NCBI GenBank assembly: GCA_003246295.1
Contig: QKAS01000045.1
Span: 1-39,467, forward strand
Reading direction: 5' to 3'
Length of the DNA: 39,467 nt
From: Clostridia bacterium
Lineage (GTDB): Bacteria > Bacillota > Clostridia > Lachnospirales > Lachnospiraceae
Shown here: positions 27,214-37,075 of the stretch, piece after piece
Position numbering within the stretch: position 1 is the first letter of the stretch
How the letters are laid out: each line of letters begins with the position of its first letter
Translations under genes and position numbers: made by a program
Notes under the pieces: generated by a model
Told to the model about the DNA's origin: nothing
Seen by the model: the letters and a program-made list of their open reading frames with translations, nothing else
Databases searched by the model: none

Positions 27214-29451
27214 TTATAATCTGATTTTTGTACCTTTTCCATCACGCTTTGCAGCTTTAATCCTGCTTAAATCAATACTTTTGTCTTTCAGTGCAATCGT
27301 ACCCGATGAAACGCTGGTTGTATAATATACACCTTCAATATAATCATCTTTTGAAAGTTTCATGCCACGGACGCCTAATGCAGCTTTTTTCTTTTCAGGA
27401 ATTTCATCAATCTGAAATCTCAGAAAATATCCTTCTTTTGTCTGTAAAATAATATGTTTTTGATCCTGATACAATGTTACACTTACAAGACTGTCGTCGT
27501 CTTGCAGTTTTGAAGCCATAACAGTTCTCTTATTAACATCAAACTCACCACCATCAACAACTTTCATCATTGACAATTTAGTTACAAATAAAATCCTGTA
27601 TAAATTTAGTTCTGTCTGTCCGGTTATTAATAAAATATCTTCTTTAGAAGAATCATAATTGCTCACATTGTCAATAGGGACTCCCTTATCGCGAAGTTTA
27701 CTAAAAGGTAAATCAGTCACTTTTACAGTATGAAGCTGTCCTGTATTGGTAAAAATACATACCTTTCCTACATTACTACATTTAAAAATGTATTTATACT
27801 CAGAGGTTACTGTATCTTTGTTTCTTTCAAATGTATTCATATCAATTGTTTTTGAATAACCAAAACGATCCATTAAAAACATGACATCCATTTCTTCTAT
27901 TTTATTTTCAACATAAACTGCTTCTTCTGCGTTTTCAATCACCGTTCTTCTTGGTCGTGTGTTTTCCTTTTTAATGAGTTCAAGTTCATTTAATAATACC
28001 TGCGCCATAGAATCTTTTCTGGATAAGATATCTTCATATCTATATATATTTGCCATTGTTTCATCATGCTCTGCAATAAGTGCTTGAATTTCAAGACCAA
28101 TTAACTTATACAGTCTCATTTCAAGAATTGCATTTGCCTGATTATCAGTGAACATAAGCTGTTGTGCCATGATGGCGGACTCTTTTGATTTGAACTTAAT
28201 GCCTGTTGTTTCGCCATTTACAAGGCAGGCTTTTGCCATATTACGATCCTTGGAACCACGTAAGATTTCAATAATCAGATCAATAACGTTGCAGGCTTTG
28301 ATCAAACCTTCCTGTACTTCCTTTTTTGCTAGTTCTTTATTCAAAAGGTTGGTATATTTTCTCGTTGCGACTTCAAACTGAAACTCAACATTGCGTCGAA
28401 TAATTTTTTTTAATCCCATCGTTTCAGGTTTTTGATTGTCAATGGCAAGCATATTAACACCAAAAGTATCCTCAAGTCTGGTTTTTTTATACAGCATATT
28501 AATAAAGTTGTCTGGATCAGCATCTTTTTTTAATTCAATAACGATTCTAATGCCTTCTTTGGAAGACTGATTCATAATATCAACGATATCTACGGTTTTT
28601 TTTGATTCAGCCAGTGCAGCGACATCGGATAAAAATTTCCCAATATTAAGTCCAATCATAGTATACGGGATTTCAGTGATAACGATATTGGTTTTTCCAC
28701 CCTTTGCTTTTTCTATCTCTACTTTACCACGAACTCTTATTTTGCCAGATCCTGTTTCATAAATTTCATGAAGATCATCTTTATTTATGATAATTCCACC
28801 TGTTGGAAAATCTGGGCCTTTCACATATTTCATTAATTCACTTGTTGTGATTTCTGGATTATGAATATATGCTTTTACTGCATCAATCACTTCGGCCACA
28901 TTATGAGGTGGAATACTTGTTGCCATACCGACAGCAATTCCTTCGGCGCCATTAATGAGAAGATTTGGGATTTTAACAGGTAATACTGAAGGCTCTTTTT
29001 CGGTTTCATCAAAATTTGGGATAAAATCAACCACATCCTTGTCAAGATCACCTAGGAATGCTTCTTGTGTAATCTTTGCAAGTCTTGCTTCTGTATAACG
29101 CATCGCTGCAGCGCCGTCACCCTCTATGTTACCAAAATTACCATGTCCATCTACCAATGGAATCCCTTTTTTAAATTCCTGCGTCATTACAACCAGAGAT
29201 TCATAAATAGAACTATCGCCATGGGGATGGTACTTACCCATGGTATCTCCAACGATTCTTGCACTCTTACGATAAGGTCTGTCATAACGAATTCCAAGTT
29301 CATACATATCATAAAGCGTTCTTCTTTGTACAGGTTTTAGACCATCCCTAACATCCGGAAGCGCACGGGCAATAATAACACTCATCGCATAATCAATGTA
29401 TGATTTTTGCATAACCTCAGAGTATTCAGTTTTTACCATTCTGTCATCCAT
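27214..29451 (-). CDS. parC: DNA topoisomerase IV subunit A
   Basis: A 745-residue type IIA topoisomerase A subunit. Catalytic Y119 ([10 protein letters not shown]) lies in the winged-helix domain. The quinolone region [10 protein letters not shown] has S80 and E84, the same numbers as in ParC. The C-terminal beta-pinwheel lacks a good GyrA box (QRRGGKG); the equivalent LRDKGVPI (about 600) is degenerate, and the length is below gyrase A (over 800). I therefore call ParC over GyrA. It lies 26 bases after parE. Role: decatenation and relaxation of supercoils. Confidence 0.87.
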   Translation of the reverse strand: MDDRMVKTEYSEVMQKSYIDYAMSVIIARALPDVRDGLKPVQRRTLYDMYELGIRYDRPYRKSARIVGDTMGKYHPHGDSSIYESLVVMTQEFKKGIPLVDGHGNFGNIEGDGAAAMRYTEARLAKITQEAFLGDLDKDVVDFIPNFDETEKEPSVLPVKIPNLLINGAEGIAVGMATSIPPHNVAEVIDAVKAYIHNPEITTSELMKYVKGPDFPTGGIIINKDDLHEIYETGSGKIRVRGKVEIEKAKGGKTNIVITEIPYTMIGLNIGKFLSDVAALAESKKTVDIVDIMNQSSKEGIRIVIELKKDADPDNFINMLYKKTRLEDTFGVNMLAIDNQKPETMGLKKIIRRNVEFQFEVATRKYTNLLNKELAKKEVQEGLIKACNVIDLIIEILRGSKDRNMAKACLVNGETTGIKFKSKESAIMAQQLMFTDNQANAILEMRLYKLIGLEIQALIAEHDETMANIYRYEDILSRKDSMAQVLLNELELIKKENTRPRRTVIENAEEAVYVENKIEEMDVMFLMDRFGYSKTIDMNTFERNKDTVTSEYKYIFKCSNVGKVCIFTNTGQLHTVKVTDLPFSKLRDKGVPIDNVSNYDSSKEDILLITGQTELNLYRILFVTKLSMMKVVDGGEFDVNKRTVMASKLQDDDSLVSVTLYQDQKHIILQTKEGYFLRFQIDEIPEKKKAALGVRGMKLSKDDYIEGVYYTTSVSSGTIALKDKSIDLSRIKAAKRDGKGTKIRL

Positions 29452-29477
29452 ATTTTTTGTAGCCTTTCTATCGTTAA

Positions 29478-31400
29478 TTAAACATCCAGTTCTGCATCTG
29501 TAGCATGTTCATATATAAATGCTTTGCGAGGTGGAACGTCAGTGCCCATAAGCATTTCTGTTACATCTGAAGCAAGTCTTGCATCCTCAATTTCTACCTG
29601 CTTTAACATTCTTGTTTCGGGATTTAAAGTGGTCTCCCATAACTGATTTGCATCCATTTCTCCAAGTCCCTTGTAACGTTGTAGTGTGAAGGGGCCTTTG
29701 TGTGTTTTCCTATATCTAGCCAGTGCAGCATCATCATATAAATATTCTTCCTGTCCCTTAGCAGGGATTGTTTTATAAAGCGGTGGTGTTGCAATGTAAA
29801 TATGTCCTTCTGAAATAAGTTCAGGCATAAAACGATAAAATAATGTAAGCAACAAAGTACAAATATGCGCACCATCTACATCGGCATCAGCCATGATGAT
29901 TATCTTATTATATCTGAGTTTTGACAGATCAAAATCATTGCCATATCCTTCTGAAAAGCCACATCCAAAAGTGTTGATCATAGTCTTGATCTCGGCATTT
30001 GCGAGTACTTTATCAATACTGGCTTTTTCTACATTAAGAATCTTTCCTCTGATTGGCAGGATTGCCTGAAACATTCGGTTTCTGGCCATTTTTGCACTTC
30101 CACCTGCAGAATCTCCTTCCACAATAAAAATTTCACATTTTGTTGCATCTTTAGACTCACAATTTGCAAGTTTTCCGTTAGAATCAAAGGAAAACTTAGG
30201 TTTTGTCAGCATATTTGTTTTTGCTTTTTCTTCTGTTTTTCTTATCTTTGCTGCTTTTTCTGCACAACCAATTACATTTTTTAAACTTTCAAGATTACGA
30301 TCAAAATACCTTACGACTTCTTCGCCAGTCACTTTAGAAACAGCTCTTGCTGCATCCTGATTATCAAGTTTTGTTTTTGTCTGTCCTTCAAAACGTGGTG
30401 AAGGATGTTTAATAGAAACAACCGCTGTCATTCCATTTCTTACATCAGATCCTGTAAAATTAGCATCTTTTTCTTTTAATATATTTAACTCTCTGGAATA
30501 AGTATTAATAATATTTGTAAATACAGATTTAAATCCAGTTAAGTGTGTTCCGCCTTCTGCATTATAGATATTATTACAGAATCCCAATACATTTTCATGA
30601 AATTCATTTACATACTGAAATGCTGCTTCTACAGTAATTCCTTCAGACTCACCTTTGAAATAAATCACATCGTGCACTGTTTCTTTATTTTTATTCATAT
30701 CCTGAATAAATCCAATAATTCCTTCTTCTTCATGATATTCAATATATTCTGGTTCTTCTAATCGTAGATCTTCAAATATAATTTTTAAATTTGGATTCAA
30801 ATATGCTGTTTCATGTAATCTGCTTTTAATCTCATCAGATTTAAAACGTGTCTTTTCAAAAATAGTATCATCTGGCAGAAAATTCACAAAAGTTCCTGTT
30901 TCTTTTGTTTTACCAATCACAGGAAGTAATCCATTTTCAAGAGATATCACCGGAATCCCGCGTTCATAACGATCTTCATGAATAAAACCATTCTTTTTGA
31001 CTCTAACAGTCAATTTTTCCGAAAGAGCATTTACGACTGAGGAGCCTACACCGTGTAGTCCACCACTAGTCTTATAAGCGCTATTATCAAATTTACCGCC
31101 TGCATGCAGTGTTGTAAATACCAGTCTTTCAGCGCTCATGCCTTTTTCATGCATTTCAATGGGTATTCCACGTCCGTTGTCCTGGATTGTTGCTGTTCCA
31201 TCTGCCTCTAATGTAACTTTGATTTCGTTACAAAATCCAGCAAGATGTTCATCGACTGAATTGTCTACAATTTCATATATTAAGTGATTCAGACCTTTTG
31301 TAGAAACACTTCCAATATACATACCTGGTCTCTTCCTTACAGCTTCCAATCCCTCTAATACTGTTATGCTTGACGCATCGTATGCATTTACTTTTGCCAT
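29478..31400 (-). CDS. parE: DNA topoisomerase IV subunit B
   Basis: A 640-residue ATPase subunit. The GHKL ATPase has EIVDNSVDEHLAG, DNGRGIPIEMHEK and GGLHGVGSSVVNALS. The TOPRIM domain has EGDSAGGSAKMARNR, PIRGKILNVEKA and MADADVDGAHI (DxD metal site), and YKGLGEMDANQLWETT follows. GyrB and ParE are hard to separate by eye; the ParC partner decides. GAGGAA favours the ATG at 31400 over 31409. It is first of parE-parC-rsmD-coaD, with its own promoter. Confidence 0.87.
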   Translation of the reverse strand: MAKVNAYDASSITVLEGLEAVRKRPGMYIGSVSTKGLNHLIYEIVDNSVDEHLAGFCNEIKVTLEADGTATIQDNGRGIPIEMHEKGMSAERLVFTTLHAGGKFDNSAYKTSGGLHGVGSSVVNALSEKLTVRVKKNGFIHEDRYERGIPVISLENGLLPVIGKTKETGTFVNFLPDDTIFEKTRFKSDEIKSRLHETAYLNPNLKIIFEDLRLEEPEYIEYHEEEGIIGFIQDMNKNKETVHDVIYFKGESEGITVEAAFQYVNEFHENVLGFCNNIYNAEGGTHLTGFKSVFTNIINTYSRELNILKEKDANFTGSDVRNGMTAVVSIKHPSPRFEGQTKTKLDNQDAARAVSKVTGEEVVRYFDRNLESLKNVIGCAEKAAKIRKTEEKAKTNMLTKPKFSFDSNGKLANCESKDATKCEIFIVEGDSAGGSAKMARNRMFQAILPIRGKILNVEKASIDKVLANAEIKTMINTFGCGFSEGYGNDFDLSKLRYNKIIIMADADVDGAHICTLLLTLFYRFMPELISEGHIYIATPPLYKTIPAKGQEEYLYDDAALARYRKTHKGPFTLQRYKGLGEMDANQLWETTLNPETRMLKQVEIEDARLASDVTEMLMGTDVPPRKAFIYEHATDAELDV

Positions 31401-31442
31401 GATTCGCATTCCTCTTTCTTATAAATTCACAAATACATCGTG

Positions 31443-31470
31443 ATTATAGCATAATTTTTATACAATTCAA
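31443..31470 (-). promoter_or_regulatory. Promoter of parE-parC
   Basis: On the minus strand TTGAAT (31465-31470), 16 bp and TATAAT (31443-31448) form a good match, with TG one base before the -10 (extended -10). The ATG is 43 bases downstream of the -10. Confidence 0.78.
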
Positions 31471-31472
31471 AG

Positions 31473-31501
31473 AAAAAAGGAAGCATTTTGCCTCCTTTTT
31501 T
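31473..31501 (-). terminator. Terminator after the DegV gene
   Basis: A 12-bp stem with one mismatch (31473-31484 with 31490-31501) and a 5-nt loop, flanked by A and T runs, lies 15 bases after the DegV-type stop. It directly abuts the parE promoter. Confidence 0.88.
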
Positions 31502-31516
31502 GTAACTTCTGTCAAA

Positions 31517-32380
31517 TTAATTTAAATTCTTTGTACAGGCAATTGCAAGAGAACCAGGTCCGATATGACAGGCCACGCTTAATGAAAGATGGTCTATGTA
31601 AATGTTGAACTCTGGAAATTCTTCCATTAATTCTTTCTTTAGAGATTCTGCGGCTTCATCATTTTGTGTATGTGCAATCATCAAAGTAATATTTTCAGGA
31701 ATGACGCCGCCAAAGCGTTCTGACATATCTTTTCTGATTGCTGACATCATAACACTTTTTGCCTGGGAAACTGTACGCGCTTTCGCAAAGGCATCCAGTT
31801 TTTCTCCTTGAATCTGTAAGACTGGCTTAAGTTTCAGAATTGTTCCAAGCGCCGCCGCTGCCGGAGTAATTCTTCCACCTTTTTTTAAATAGTATAAAGT
31901 ATCAAGCATAATATAAATACTTGAATTGAATTTATCCTGTTCCAGAATATCTTTAATCTCTGCCGCACAGGTTCCATTTGAAGCCAGGTTGATGGCATCC
32001 ATAACAGATTGTCTTTGTGTAACAGAAATACGCTGGTTATTGACTACCTGTACTTTCCCGTCATAATCATGTGAAAGCATAAGCGCTGTCTCATAAGATC
32101 CACTTAGTCCACTTGACATTGGAATATGCACAATTTCATTATAGTCTTTAAGAAGTTCATCCCAGATGCCCATTACAGCTTCAGGACTCGGCTGTGATGT
32201 TGAAATCGACGAATCATCTTGAAGTCTGCTATAAAACTCACTTCTGGTAAGTGTGATATCCTCATAATACATTTCATCATTTATCATAAATGGCATAGGA
32301 ATAACAGATATACCCAGTTCACTTGCTTGGTTCTGTGTAATACCGCTATTACTATCCGTAACAATTGCTACTTTAGACAC
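31517..32380 (-). CDS. DegV-family protein (FakB-type fatty-acid carrier)
   Basis: A 287-residue DegV-fold protein, a usual length. VAIVTDSNSGIT (4-15), HIPMSSGLSGSYETALM and the Gly/Ala-rich KKGGRITPAAAALGTIL are family signatures; the serines and threonines hold the fatty-acid carboxylate. DegV proteins serve as FakB, presenting fatty acid to the kinase FakA, whose gene lies two genes upstream (recG between). The start is GTG, 7 bases after AGGAGG. Confidence 0.93.
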   Translation of the reverse strand: MSKVAIVTDSNSGITQNQASELGISVIPMPFMINDEMYYEDITLTRSEFYSRLQDDSSISTSQPSPEAVMGIWDELLKDYNEIVHIPMSSGLSGSYETALMLSHDYDGKVQVVNNQRISVTQRQSVMDAINLASNGTCAAEIKDILEQDKFNSSIYIMLDTLYYLKKGGRITPAAAALGTILKLKPVLQIQGEKLDAFAKARTVSQAKSVMMSAIRKDMSERFGGVIPENITLMIAHTQNDEAAESLKKELMEEFPEFNIYIDHLSLSVACHIGPGSLAIACTKNLN

Positions 32381-32424
32381 TGATTATCCTCCTGTGTAAA
32401 AACTCGTATTCTCCTATTCTACCG

Positions 32425-34482
32425 TTAGATGGTCCTAAAGTCAACCTGTTGGAAGTCTTCCTCTAATACATACATTTTTAAATTATGATGTTTAGGCAAC
32501 TGAAATTCTGGATCTTCTTCTAGAATTCGTTTCACTTCTTCTGAAGCTTCTTCTAAAATTTTTGAATCCTGATAGATATCTGCAATTGAAAAATCCATCA
32601 TTCCGCTTTGCCTGATTCCAAAAAGATCTCCAGGTCCTCTCAGTTTTAAATCTTCTTCTGCAATCTGGAAACCGTCATTTGATTTATTAAGAACGGAAAG
32701 CCTCTCCATATTGTTTTTTGATGTACTCCCACTCACAAAAATGCAGTAGGACTGGTGCGCTCCGCGGCCAACACGTCCTCTTAGTTGATGAAGCTGTGCA
32801 AGTCCAAAACGTTCTGCATTTTCCACCATCATCACCGTTGCATTGGGAACATTGATACCTACTTCTATTACAGTTGTAGAAACCAGAATATCAATTTCAC
32901 CTCTGGAAAAATAATCCATGATTTTATTTTTTTCCGCAGGCCGCATTTTTCCATGTAATGCTTCAATTCTTATCGTTTCCGGGAAATATGCCTTAAGTTT
33001 GTCCCTGTAATCCATCACGTTTTCCAGGTGCTCCATATCTCCTTCTTCTACCATAGGACAGATTACATAGACCTGGCGTCCTTTTATGATTTCTTCTTTC
33101 ATAAATTCATATGCTTTTTTTCTGTAATCCGTATTCACCACACAATTTTTGATTGGCAGACGGTTACTTGGCAATTCGTTCATGACAGACAAATTCATAT
33201 CTCCATATAAAATCATAGCAAGGCTTCTGGGAATTGGCGTTGCGCTCATTACAAGTACATGAGTATCCTTTCCTTTACCGGCAAATGATTCTCTCTGTCT
33301 GACACCAAATCTATGTTGTTCATCTGTTATTACTAGCGCGAGATTATGATATGATACATTTTCCTGAATTAATGCATGTGTTCCAAAGACAACATTTACT
33401 GCATTTGATGCGATTGCTTTTTTTGCCAAATTCTTTTCTTTTGCAGATAAAGCTCCTGTTAAAAGGACAGGGTGCAGTGGAAGCTGATATTTATGAATCA
33501 TTTCATTGATGGTAGCAAAATGCTGTGCTGCAAGAACTTCTGTTGGTGCCATCATTGCAGACTGATATCCATTTGTAGCAGCAAGAAGCATGGCAAGTAT
33601 AGCAACTATTGTTTTTCCCGATCCAACATCCCCTTGAATCATACGATTCATGGTCGTTGTTCCTGTTAATTCTGCTTTTATTTCCGACCAGACTTTTTTT
33701 TGTGCGTCTGTAAGCTTATAAGGTAACATTTCAATGAATCTATTACTCTCAGCTGTTTCAAACATTTGGTATTTATTTATAATAGGATTTTTATGTTCTT
33801 TTAAGCGATAAATTGCAATTAAAAACAAGAAAAACTCCTCAAAAGCAAGTCTTCTTCTTGCTGCAAGCAGGGTGCTTTCATCTTCTGGCATATGAATCTG
33901 ATATAGCGCGTCTTTCAAAGAAATTAAATGGTACTGATTCCTTGTTTGTTCTGGAAGAATGTCACAAAATTCGATCTGATCAGACAATATCTTTCGTACT
34001 GCTTTTGAAATAGTTGTGTTATGAATTCCCTTTGTCAAAGAATATACAGGATTGAGATGCCTGACACGATCCATATATTCTTCTGGCTGAAAAACTTTAG
34101 GGTGTTCACAATAAACAGACGTCTTTCCGCTTTCGTGAATGATTCCATGAAAAACATATTCAGTTTCCATTTTCATAGAGTTTGCGAGGTATGGCATATT
34201 AAAAAATGATAATCTAATTGTACCTGTCCAATCTGTAACATATACTGAGGTAATGGTAAGGTTTCTAACTCTTTTTGTTACAGGACGTTTTGTCATTTGC
34301 CCATGAAATGCATAAATACCATCTTTTAGATCAGAAATTGGTATGGGCGTTTCATATTTTTCGTATCCTCTAGGATAATATTTTATCAAATCATTCACTG
34401 TCGTGATTCCCAGCTTTTTTAAAAGCAAGGAAGTCTTATCTCCAACGCCTTTGATGTTCGTAACCGGATCAGTTGTTTTCAT
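32425..34482 (-). CDS. recG: ATP-dependent DNA helicase RecG
   Basis: A 685-residue fork-reversal helicase, the usual size. The N-terminal wedge/OB domain (about 10-150) begins with ITNIKGVGDKTSLLLKKLGI-like helix-hairpin-helix sequence. Helicase domains follow: Walker A GDVGSGKT (284-291), DEQH (387-390), MSATPIPRSLA and the C-terminal QLRGRVGRG. It processes stalled forks and D-loops. It lies 50 bases after fakA and 44 bases before the DegV gene. Confidence 0.97.
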   Translation of the reverse strand: MKTTDPVTNIKGVGDKTSLLLKKLGITTVNDLIKYYPRGYEKYETPIPISDLKDGIYAFHGQMTKRPVTKRVRNLTITSVYVTDWTGTIRLSFFNMPYLANSMKMETEYVFHGIIHESGKTSVYCEHPKVFQPEEYMDRVRHLNPVYSLTKGIHNTTISKAVRKILSDQIEFCDILPEQTRNQYHLISLKDALYQIHMPEDESTLLAARRRLAFEEFFLFLIAIYRLKEHKNPIINKYQMFETAESNRFIEMLPYKLTDAQKKVWSEIKAELTGTTTMNRMIQGDVGSGKTIVAILAMLLAATNGYQSAMMAPTEVLAAQHFATINEMIHKYQLPLHPVLLTGALSAKEKNLAKKAIASNAVNVVFGTHALIQENVSYHNLALVITDEQHRFGVRQRESFAGKGKDTHVLVMSATPIPRSLAMILYGDMNLSVMNELPSNRLPIKNCVVNTDYRKKAYEFMKEEIIKGRQVYVICPMVEEGDMEHLENVMDYRDKLKAYFPETIRIEALHGKMRPAEKNKIMDYFSRGEIDILVSTTVIEVGINVPNATVMMVENAERFGLAQLHQLRGRVGRGAHQSYCIFVSGSTSKNNMERLSVLNKSNDGFQIAEEDLKLRGPGDLFGIRQSGMMDFSIADIYQDSKILEEASEEVKRILEEDPEFQLPKHHNLKMYVLEEDFQQVDFRTI

Positions 34483-34510
34483 AAGAATGTATTCCTCTGA
34501 TAAGAAAAGC

Positions 34511-34527
34511 GGCAGCTATTCGCTGCC
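34511..34527 (-). terminator. Hairpin between fakA and recG
   Basis: On the minus strand GGCAGC-GAATA-GCTGCC is a perfect 6-bp GC-rich stem 5 bases after the fakA stop, followed by GCTTTTC. The T run is short, so it may attenuate read-through into recG and not stop it. Confidence 0.5.
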
Positions 34528-34532
34528 ACATT

Positions 34533-36194
34533 TTACTCTGCTGATACTACATAATAATATATTGGTTGTCCACCAAATTGAAGCTCTACATCACATTCTG
34601 GAAATTCTTTTTCAATCTTTTCTCGTAACGTATCAGCTTTCTCTTCTGCTACTTCACTTCCATAATAAATGCTGATCAGTTCAAGCTCATCATTCATCAT
34701 ATTACGAACCATTTCAAATGCAACACGCTCCATATCATTTCCAACAGAGAGAATACCGTTGTCACCGATACCCATATAATCACCCTGTTTGATTTCTTTG
34801 TCATCAATCACAGTATCTCTGACGGCATAAGTTACTTGTCCTGTTCTCACACGTGAAATTTCAGAAATCATATTCTCTTCATTTTCATGAAGTTCCAACT
34901 CGGGAACATAATTAATAACTGCCGCAATTCCCTGAGGGATTGTCTTAGAAGGTATTACAATGACATTAATATCCTCTGCAAGATCTTTTGCCTGGCTTGC
35001 AGCAAGTATAATATTTTTATTATTTGGAAGAACAAATACATTTTTAGCATTTACTTTATAAATCGCTTGTAATATATCATCTGTACTTGGATTCAGTGTC
35101 TGACCACCTTCAATAATGGTGTCAACCCCAAGTCCTTTAAAAATTTCATTCATTCCTTCGCCAACCGACACCGCTACAAAAGCAACTTCTTTTATTTCAG
35201 TAGCAGCTTCATCTGATGGCAGAGCAGCATTTTTTTCTTCCATCTTTATAAGTTTTTCCTGATGTTCAATTCGCATATTATCAATTTTCATATTCGATAA
35301 TGCGCCGTATTGCAATGCTTTCTGAATTGCCATACCAGGATCATTGGTATGAACATGAACTTTAACAATCTCATCATCAGCAACAACTACAATAGAATCT
35401 CCAATAGATTCTAAATATGCCTTAAAATCAATCTCATGTTTAATATTAAAAAGTTTATCCAACATGATGATAAACTCTGTGCAGTAACCAAACTTGATTT
35501 CATAATCTTCCTGTACCTTTACAGATTCTTTGGAAGCAACAGGAGAAAAATCAGGAATACTAAGATCAAGTTCTTTACCAAGGTATACATCAAATGCCCC
35601 ATGTATCACTTCCATGAGACCCTGTCCACCAGAATCTACAACTCCCGCCTGTTTTAAAACAGGAAGCATCTCTGGTGTCTGGCTTAAAACATAATCTCCA
35701 TGTTCGATCACACCTTTTAAAAATTCTTCAAGATCTGTCATGCCTTCCTGATCAAGTTCTTTTGCTTTTTCATAAACACCTCTTGAAACAGTTAGAATGG
35801 TTCCTTCTTTCGGTTTCATAACAGCTTTGTAAGCTGTTTCAACTGCTTTTTCAAAAGCTTCTGTTAAAATAGAAACAGTAATTTCCTCATGTTCTCCAAT
35901 TACTTTTGTCATACCACGAAGTAACTGCGACAAAATTACACCTGAGTTTCCTCTTGCACCTCGAAGTGAACCTGAGGAAATTGCTTTTGCAAGTGATTTC
36001 ATGTCAGGGTCATCAAGTGCCAAAACTTCTTTGGCAGCAGCCATAATTGTCATCGTCATATTTGTACCTGTATCTCCATCAGGAACAGGAAATACATTAA
36101 GTTCATTGATCCACTCTTTTTTATGTTCTAAATTTTTTGCTCCGGCTAAGAACATATTTGAAAACATCTTAGCGTCGATACTATTTTGTGCCAC
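34533..36194 (-). CDS. fakA: Fatty acid kinase FakA / YloV (DhaL domain)
   Basis: A 553-residue protein. The N-terminal DhaL ATP-binding domain (1-200) has the metal motif VPDGDTGTNMTMT (D39, D41, N45) and SLRGARGNSGVILSQLLRG. A middle domain and a DegV-like C-terminal domain (about 320-553) follow. With a DegV/FakB partner it phosphorylates exogenous fatty acids for phospholipid synthesis. The start is GTG behind AGGAGG. It follows yloU by 14 bases. Confidence 0.94.
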   Translation of the reverse strand: MAQNSIDAKMFSNMFLAGAKNLEHKKEWINELNVFPVPDGDTGTNMTMTIMAAAKEVLALDDPDMKSLAKAISSGSLRGARGNSGVILSQLLRGMTKVIGEHEEITVSILTEAFEKAVETAYKAVMKPKEGTILTVSRGVYEKAKELDQEGMTDLEEFLKGVIEHGDYVLSQTPEMLPVLKQAGVVDSGGQGLMEVIHGAFDVYLGKELDLSIPDFSPVASKESVKVQEDYEIKFGYCTEFIIMLDKLFNIKHEIDFKAYLESIGDSIVVVADDEIVKVHVHTNDPGMAIQKALQYGALSNMKIDNMRIEHQEKLIKMEEKNAALPSDEAATEIKEVAFVAVSVGEGMNEIFKGLGVDTIIEGGQTLNPSTDDILQAIYKVNAKNVFVLPNNKNIILAASQAKDLAEDINVIVIPSKTIPQGIAAVINYVPELELHENEENMISEISRVRTGQVTYAVRDTVIDDKEIKQGDYMGIGDNGILSVGNDMERVAFEMVRNMMNDELELISIYYGSEVAEEKADTLREKIEKEFPECDVELQFGGQPIYYYVVSAE

Positions 36195-36208
36195 GTTACA
36201 TATCCTCC

Positions 36209-36565
36209 TTAATCAATCACTCGCACGCCTTCGACGAAGATATTGATCTTTTCAATCTTTAATCCGGTAAATTCTTCTACCTTATACTTCACATTACTGA
36301 TCAGATTTTCCGAAACCGCCAGAATACTGACCCCGTATGAAACTATCACATGAAAATCAAGGTGAAGTTTATTGTTATCAACAAAAACAGCAATTCCCCG
36401 GGTAAGGTGGTCTTTTTTAAGAAGATTTACAACCTGATCTTTCACATTTACTGACGCCATACCAACAATTCCAAAACACTCGATCGCAACAGAACCTGCG
36501 TACTGAGCAATGACTTCATCATCTATTTTGATGTTTCCCATATGCGTATCCATATTTCCTTTCAT
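36209..36565 (-). CDS. yloU: Asp23/Gls24-family protein YloU
   Basis: A 118-residue Asp23/Gls24 domain protein. After a short start, GNIKIDDEVIAQYAGSVAIECFGIVGMA and DFHVIVSYGVSILAVSENLISNVKYKVEEFTG match the family well. In Firmicutes yloU precedes fakA and diverges from rpmB, as here. Members are linked to cell-envelope stress or lipid metabolism; the exact function is unknown. The frame extends to 36616, but GGAGG lies 7 bases before the ATG at 36565. Confidence 0.93.
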   Translation of the reverse strand: MKGNMDTHMGNIKIDDEVIAQYAGSVAIECFGIVGMASVNVKDQVVNLLKKDHLTRGIAVFVDNNKLHLDFHVIVSYGVSILAVSENLISNVKYKVEEFTGLKIEKINIFVEGVRVID

Positions 36566-36633
36566 GGCATAACCTCCTGTCTCTATAGATTTTATTTTAA
36601 TTCTAATCACAATCATATGAAAATACTAAAAAT

Positions 36634-36639
36634 ATTATA
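36634..36639 (-). promoter_or_regulatory. Candidate -10 box for yloU-fakA
   Basis: TATAAT on the minus strand lies 68 bases before the yloU start. The 17-bp position upstream gives only TTTCTT as a -35, so the promoter is tentative. The rest of the 224-base yloU-rpmB gap is A/T-rich with no further gene. Confidence 0.4.
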
Positions 36640-36711
36640 ACTGTTTTAGAACAAAAAAGAAACACTAAAAAAAAGATATCATATATTTTTAATTTTTAAT
36701 GAGATTTTCAC

Positions 36712-36740
36712 TTGCAATCTTTAGTCATTTCTGATAATAT
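36712..36740 (+). promoter_or_regulatory. Promoter of rpmB
   Basis: TTGCAA (36712-36717), 17 bp and TAATAT (36735-36740) give a good sigma-A match about 50 bases before the ATG. Confidence 0.7.
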
Positions 36741-36752
36741 AATTAAGTCGCG

Positions 36753-36768
36753 AGCCTAAGAGGCTTAG
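36753..36768 (+). promoter_or_regulatory. Overlapping alternative hairpins in the rpmB leader
   Basis: AGCCT/AGGCT (36753-36757 with 36761-36765) and CTAAG/CTTAG (36756-36760 with 36764-36768) cannot form together. The element ends about 8 bases before the GGGAGGTG ribosome binding site. It may be a small L28 control leader, or chance. Confidence 0.35.
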
Positions 36769-36789
36769 TATGTCTAGGGAGGTGCTAAT

Positions 36790-36975
36790 ATGGCGAAATG
36801 TGAAGTTTGTGGAAAAGGCGTTCATTTTGGTAATGCAGTAAGCCATTCTCATAGAAGATCAAATCATATCTGGAATGCAAACGTAAAAAGTGTTAAATGT
36901 AAAGTAAACGGAGCTGCTAAGAAAATGCATGTTTGTACAAGCTGCTTAAAGTCCGGCAAAGTTGAAAGAGCTTAG
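36790..36975 (+). CDS. rpmB: 50S ribosomal protein L28 (zinc form)
   Basis: A 61-residue L28 of the large subunit. C4 and C7 (KCEVCGKG) and the later CTSC pair form a four-cysteine zinc site, the C+ form that is typically replaced by a C- paralogue under zinc limitation in some bacteria. GNAVSHSHRRSNHIWNAN is the family signature. GGGAGGTG precedes the ATG. It stands alone, divergent from yloU. Confidence 0.98.
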   Translation: MAKCEVCGKGVHFGNAVSHSHRRSNHIWNANVKSVKCKVNGAAKKMHVCTSCLKSGKVERA

Positions 36976-36983
36976 AACTTACT

Positions 36984-37015
36984 AAAAAAGACTATCAAAG
37001 ATAGTCTTTTTTTTT
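36984..37015 (+). terminator. Bidirectional terminator after rpmB
   Basis: A 13-bp perfect stem (36984-36996 with 37000-37012) has a 3-nt loop and a T run to 37015. It lies 8 bases after rpmB, with A and T tracts that also suit the convergent J-domain gene. Confidence 0.93.
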
Positions 37016-37075
37016 ACTCTATTTTTGATGCATTTATTAACAAGTCCCCTGTCGTATCGACCTTAAAGTCAAATA

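Noticed and set aside
29624..29875. 83-codon minus-strand reading frame inside parE
   Set aside because: It is a shadow in another frame of the conserved TOPRIM region, without start signals.
27214..31400. Gyrase (gyrA/gyrB) assignment
   Set aside because: No proper GyrA box, shorter A subunit and ParC-like residue numbers; kept as topo IV, but not fully excluded without the rest of the genome.
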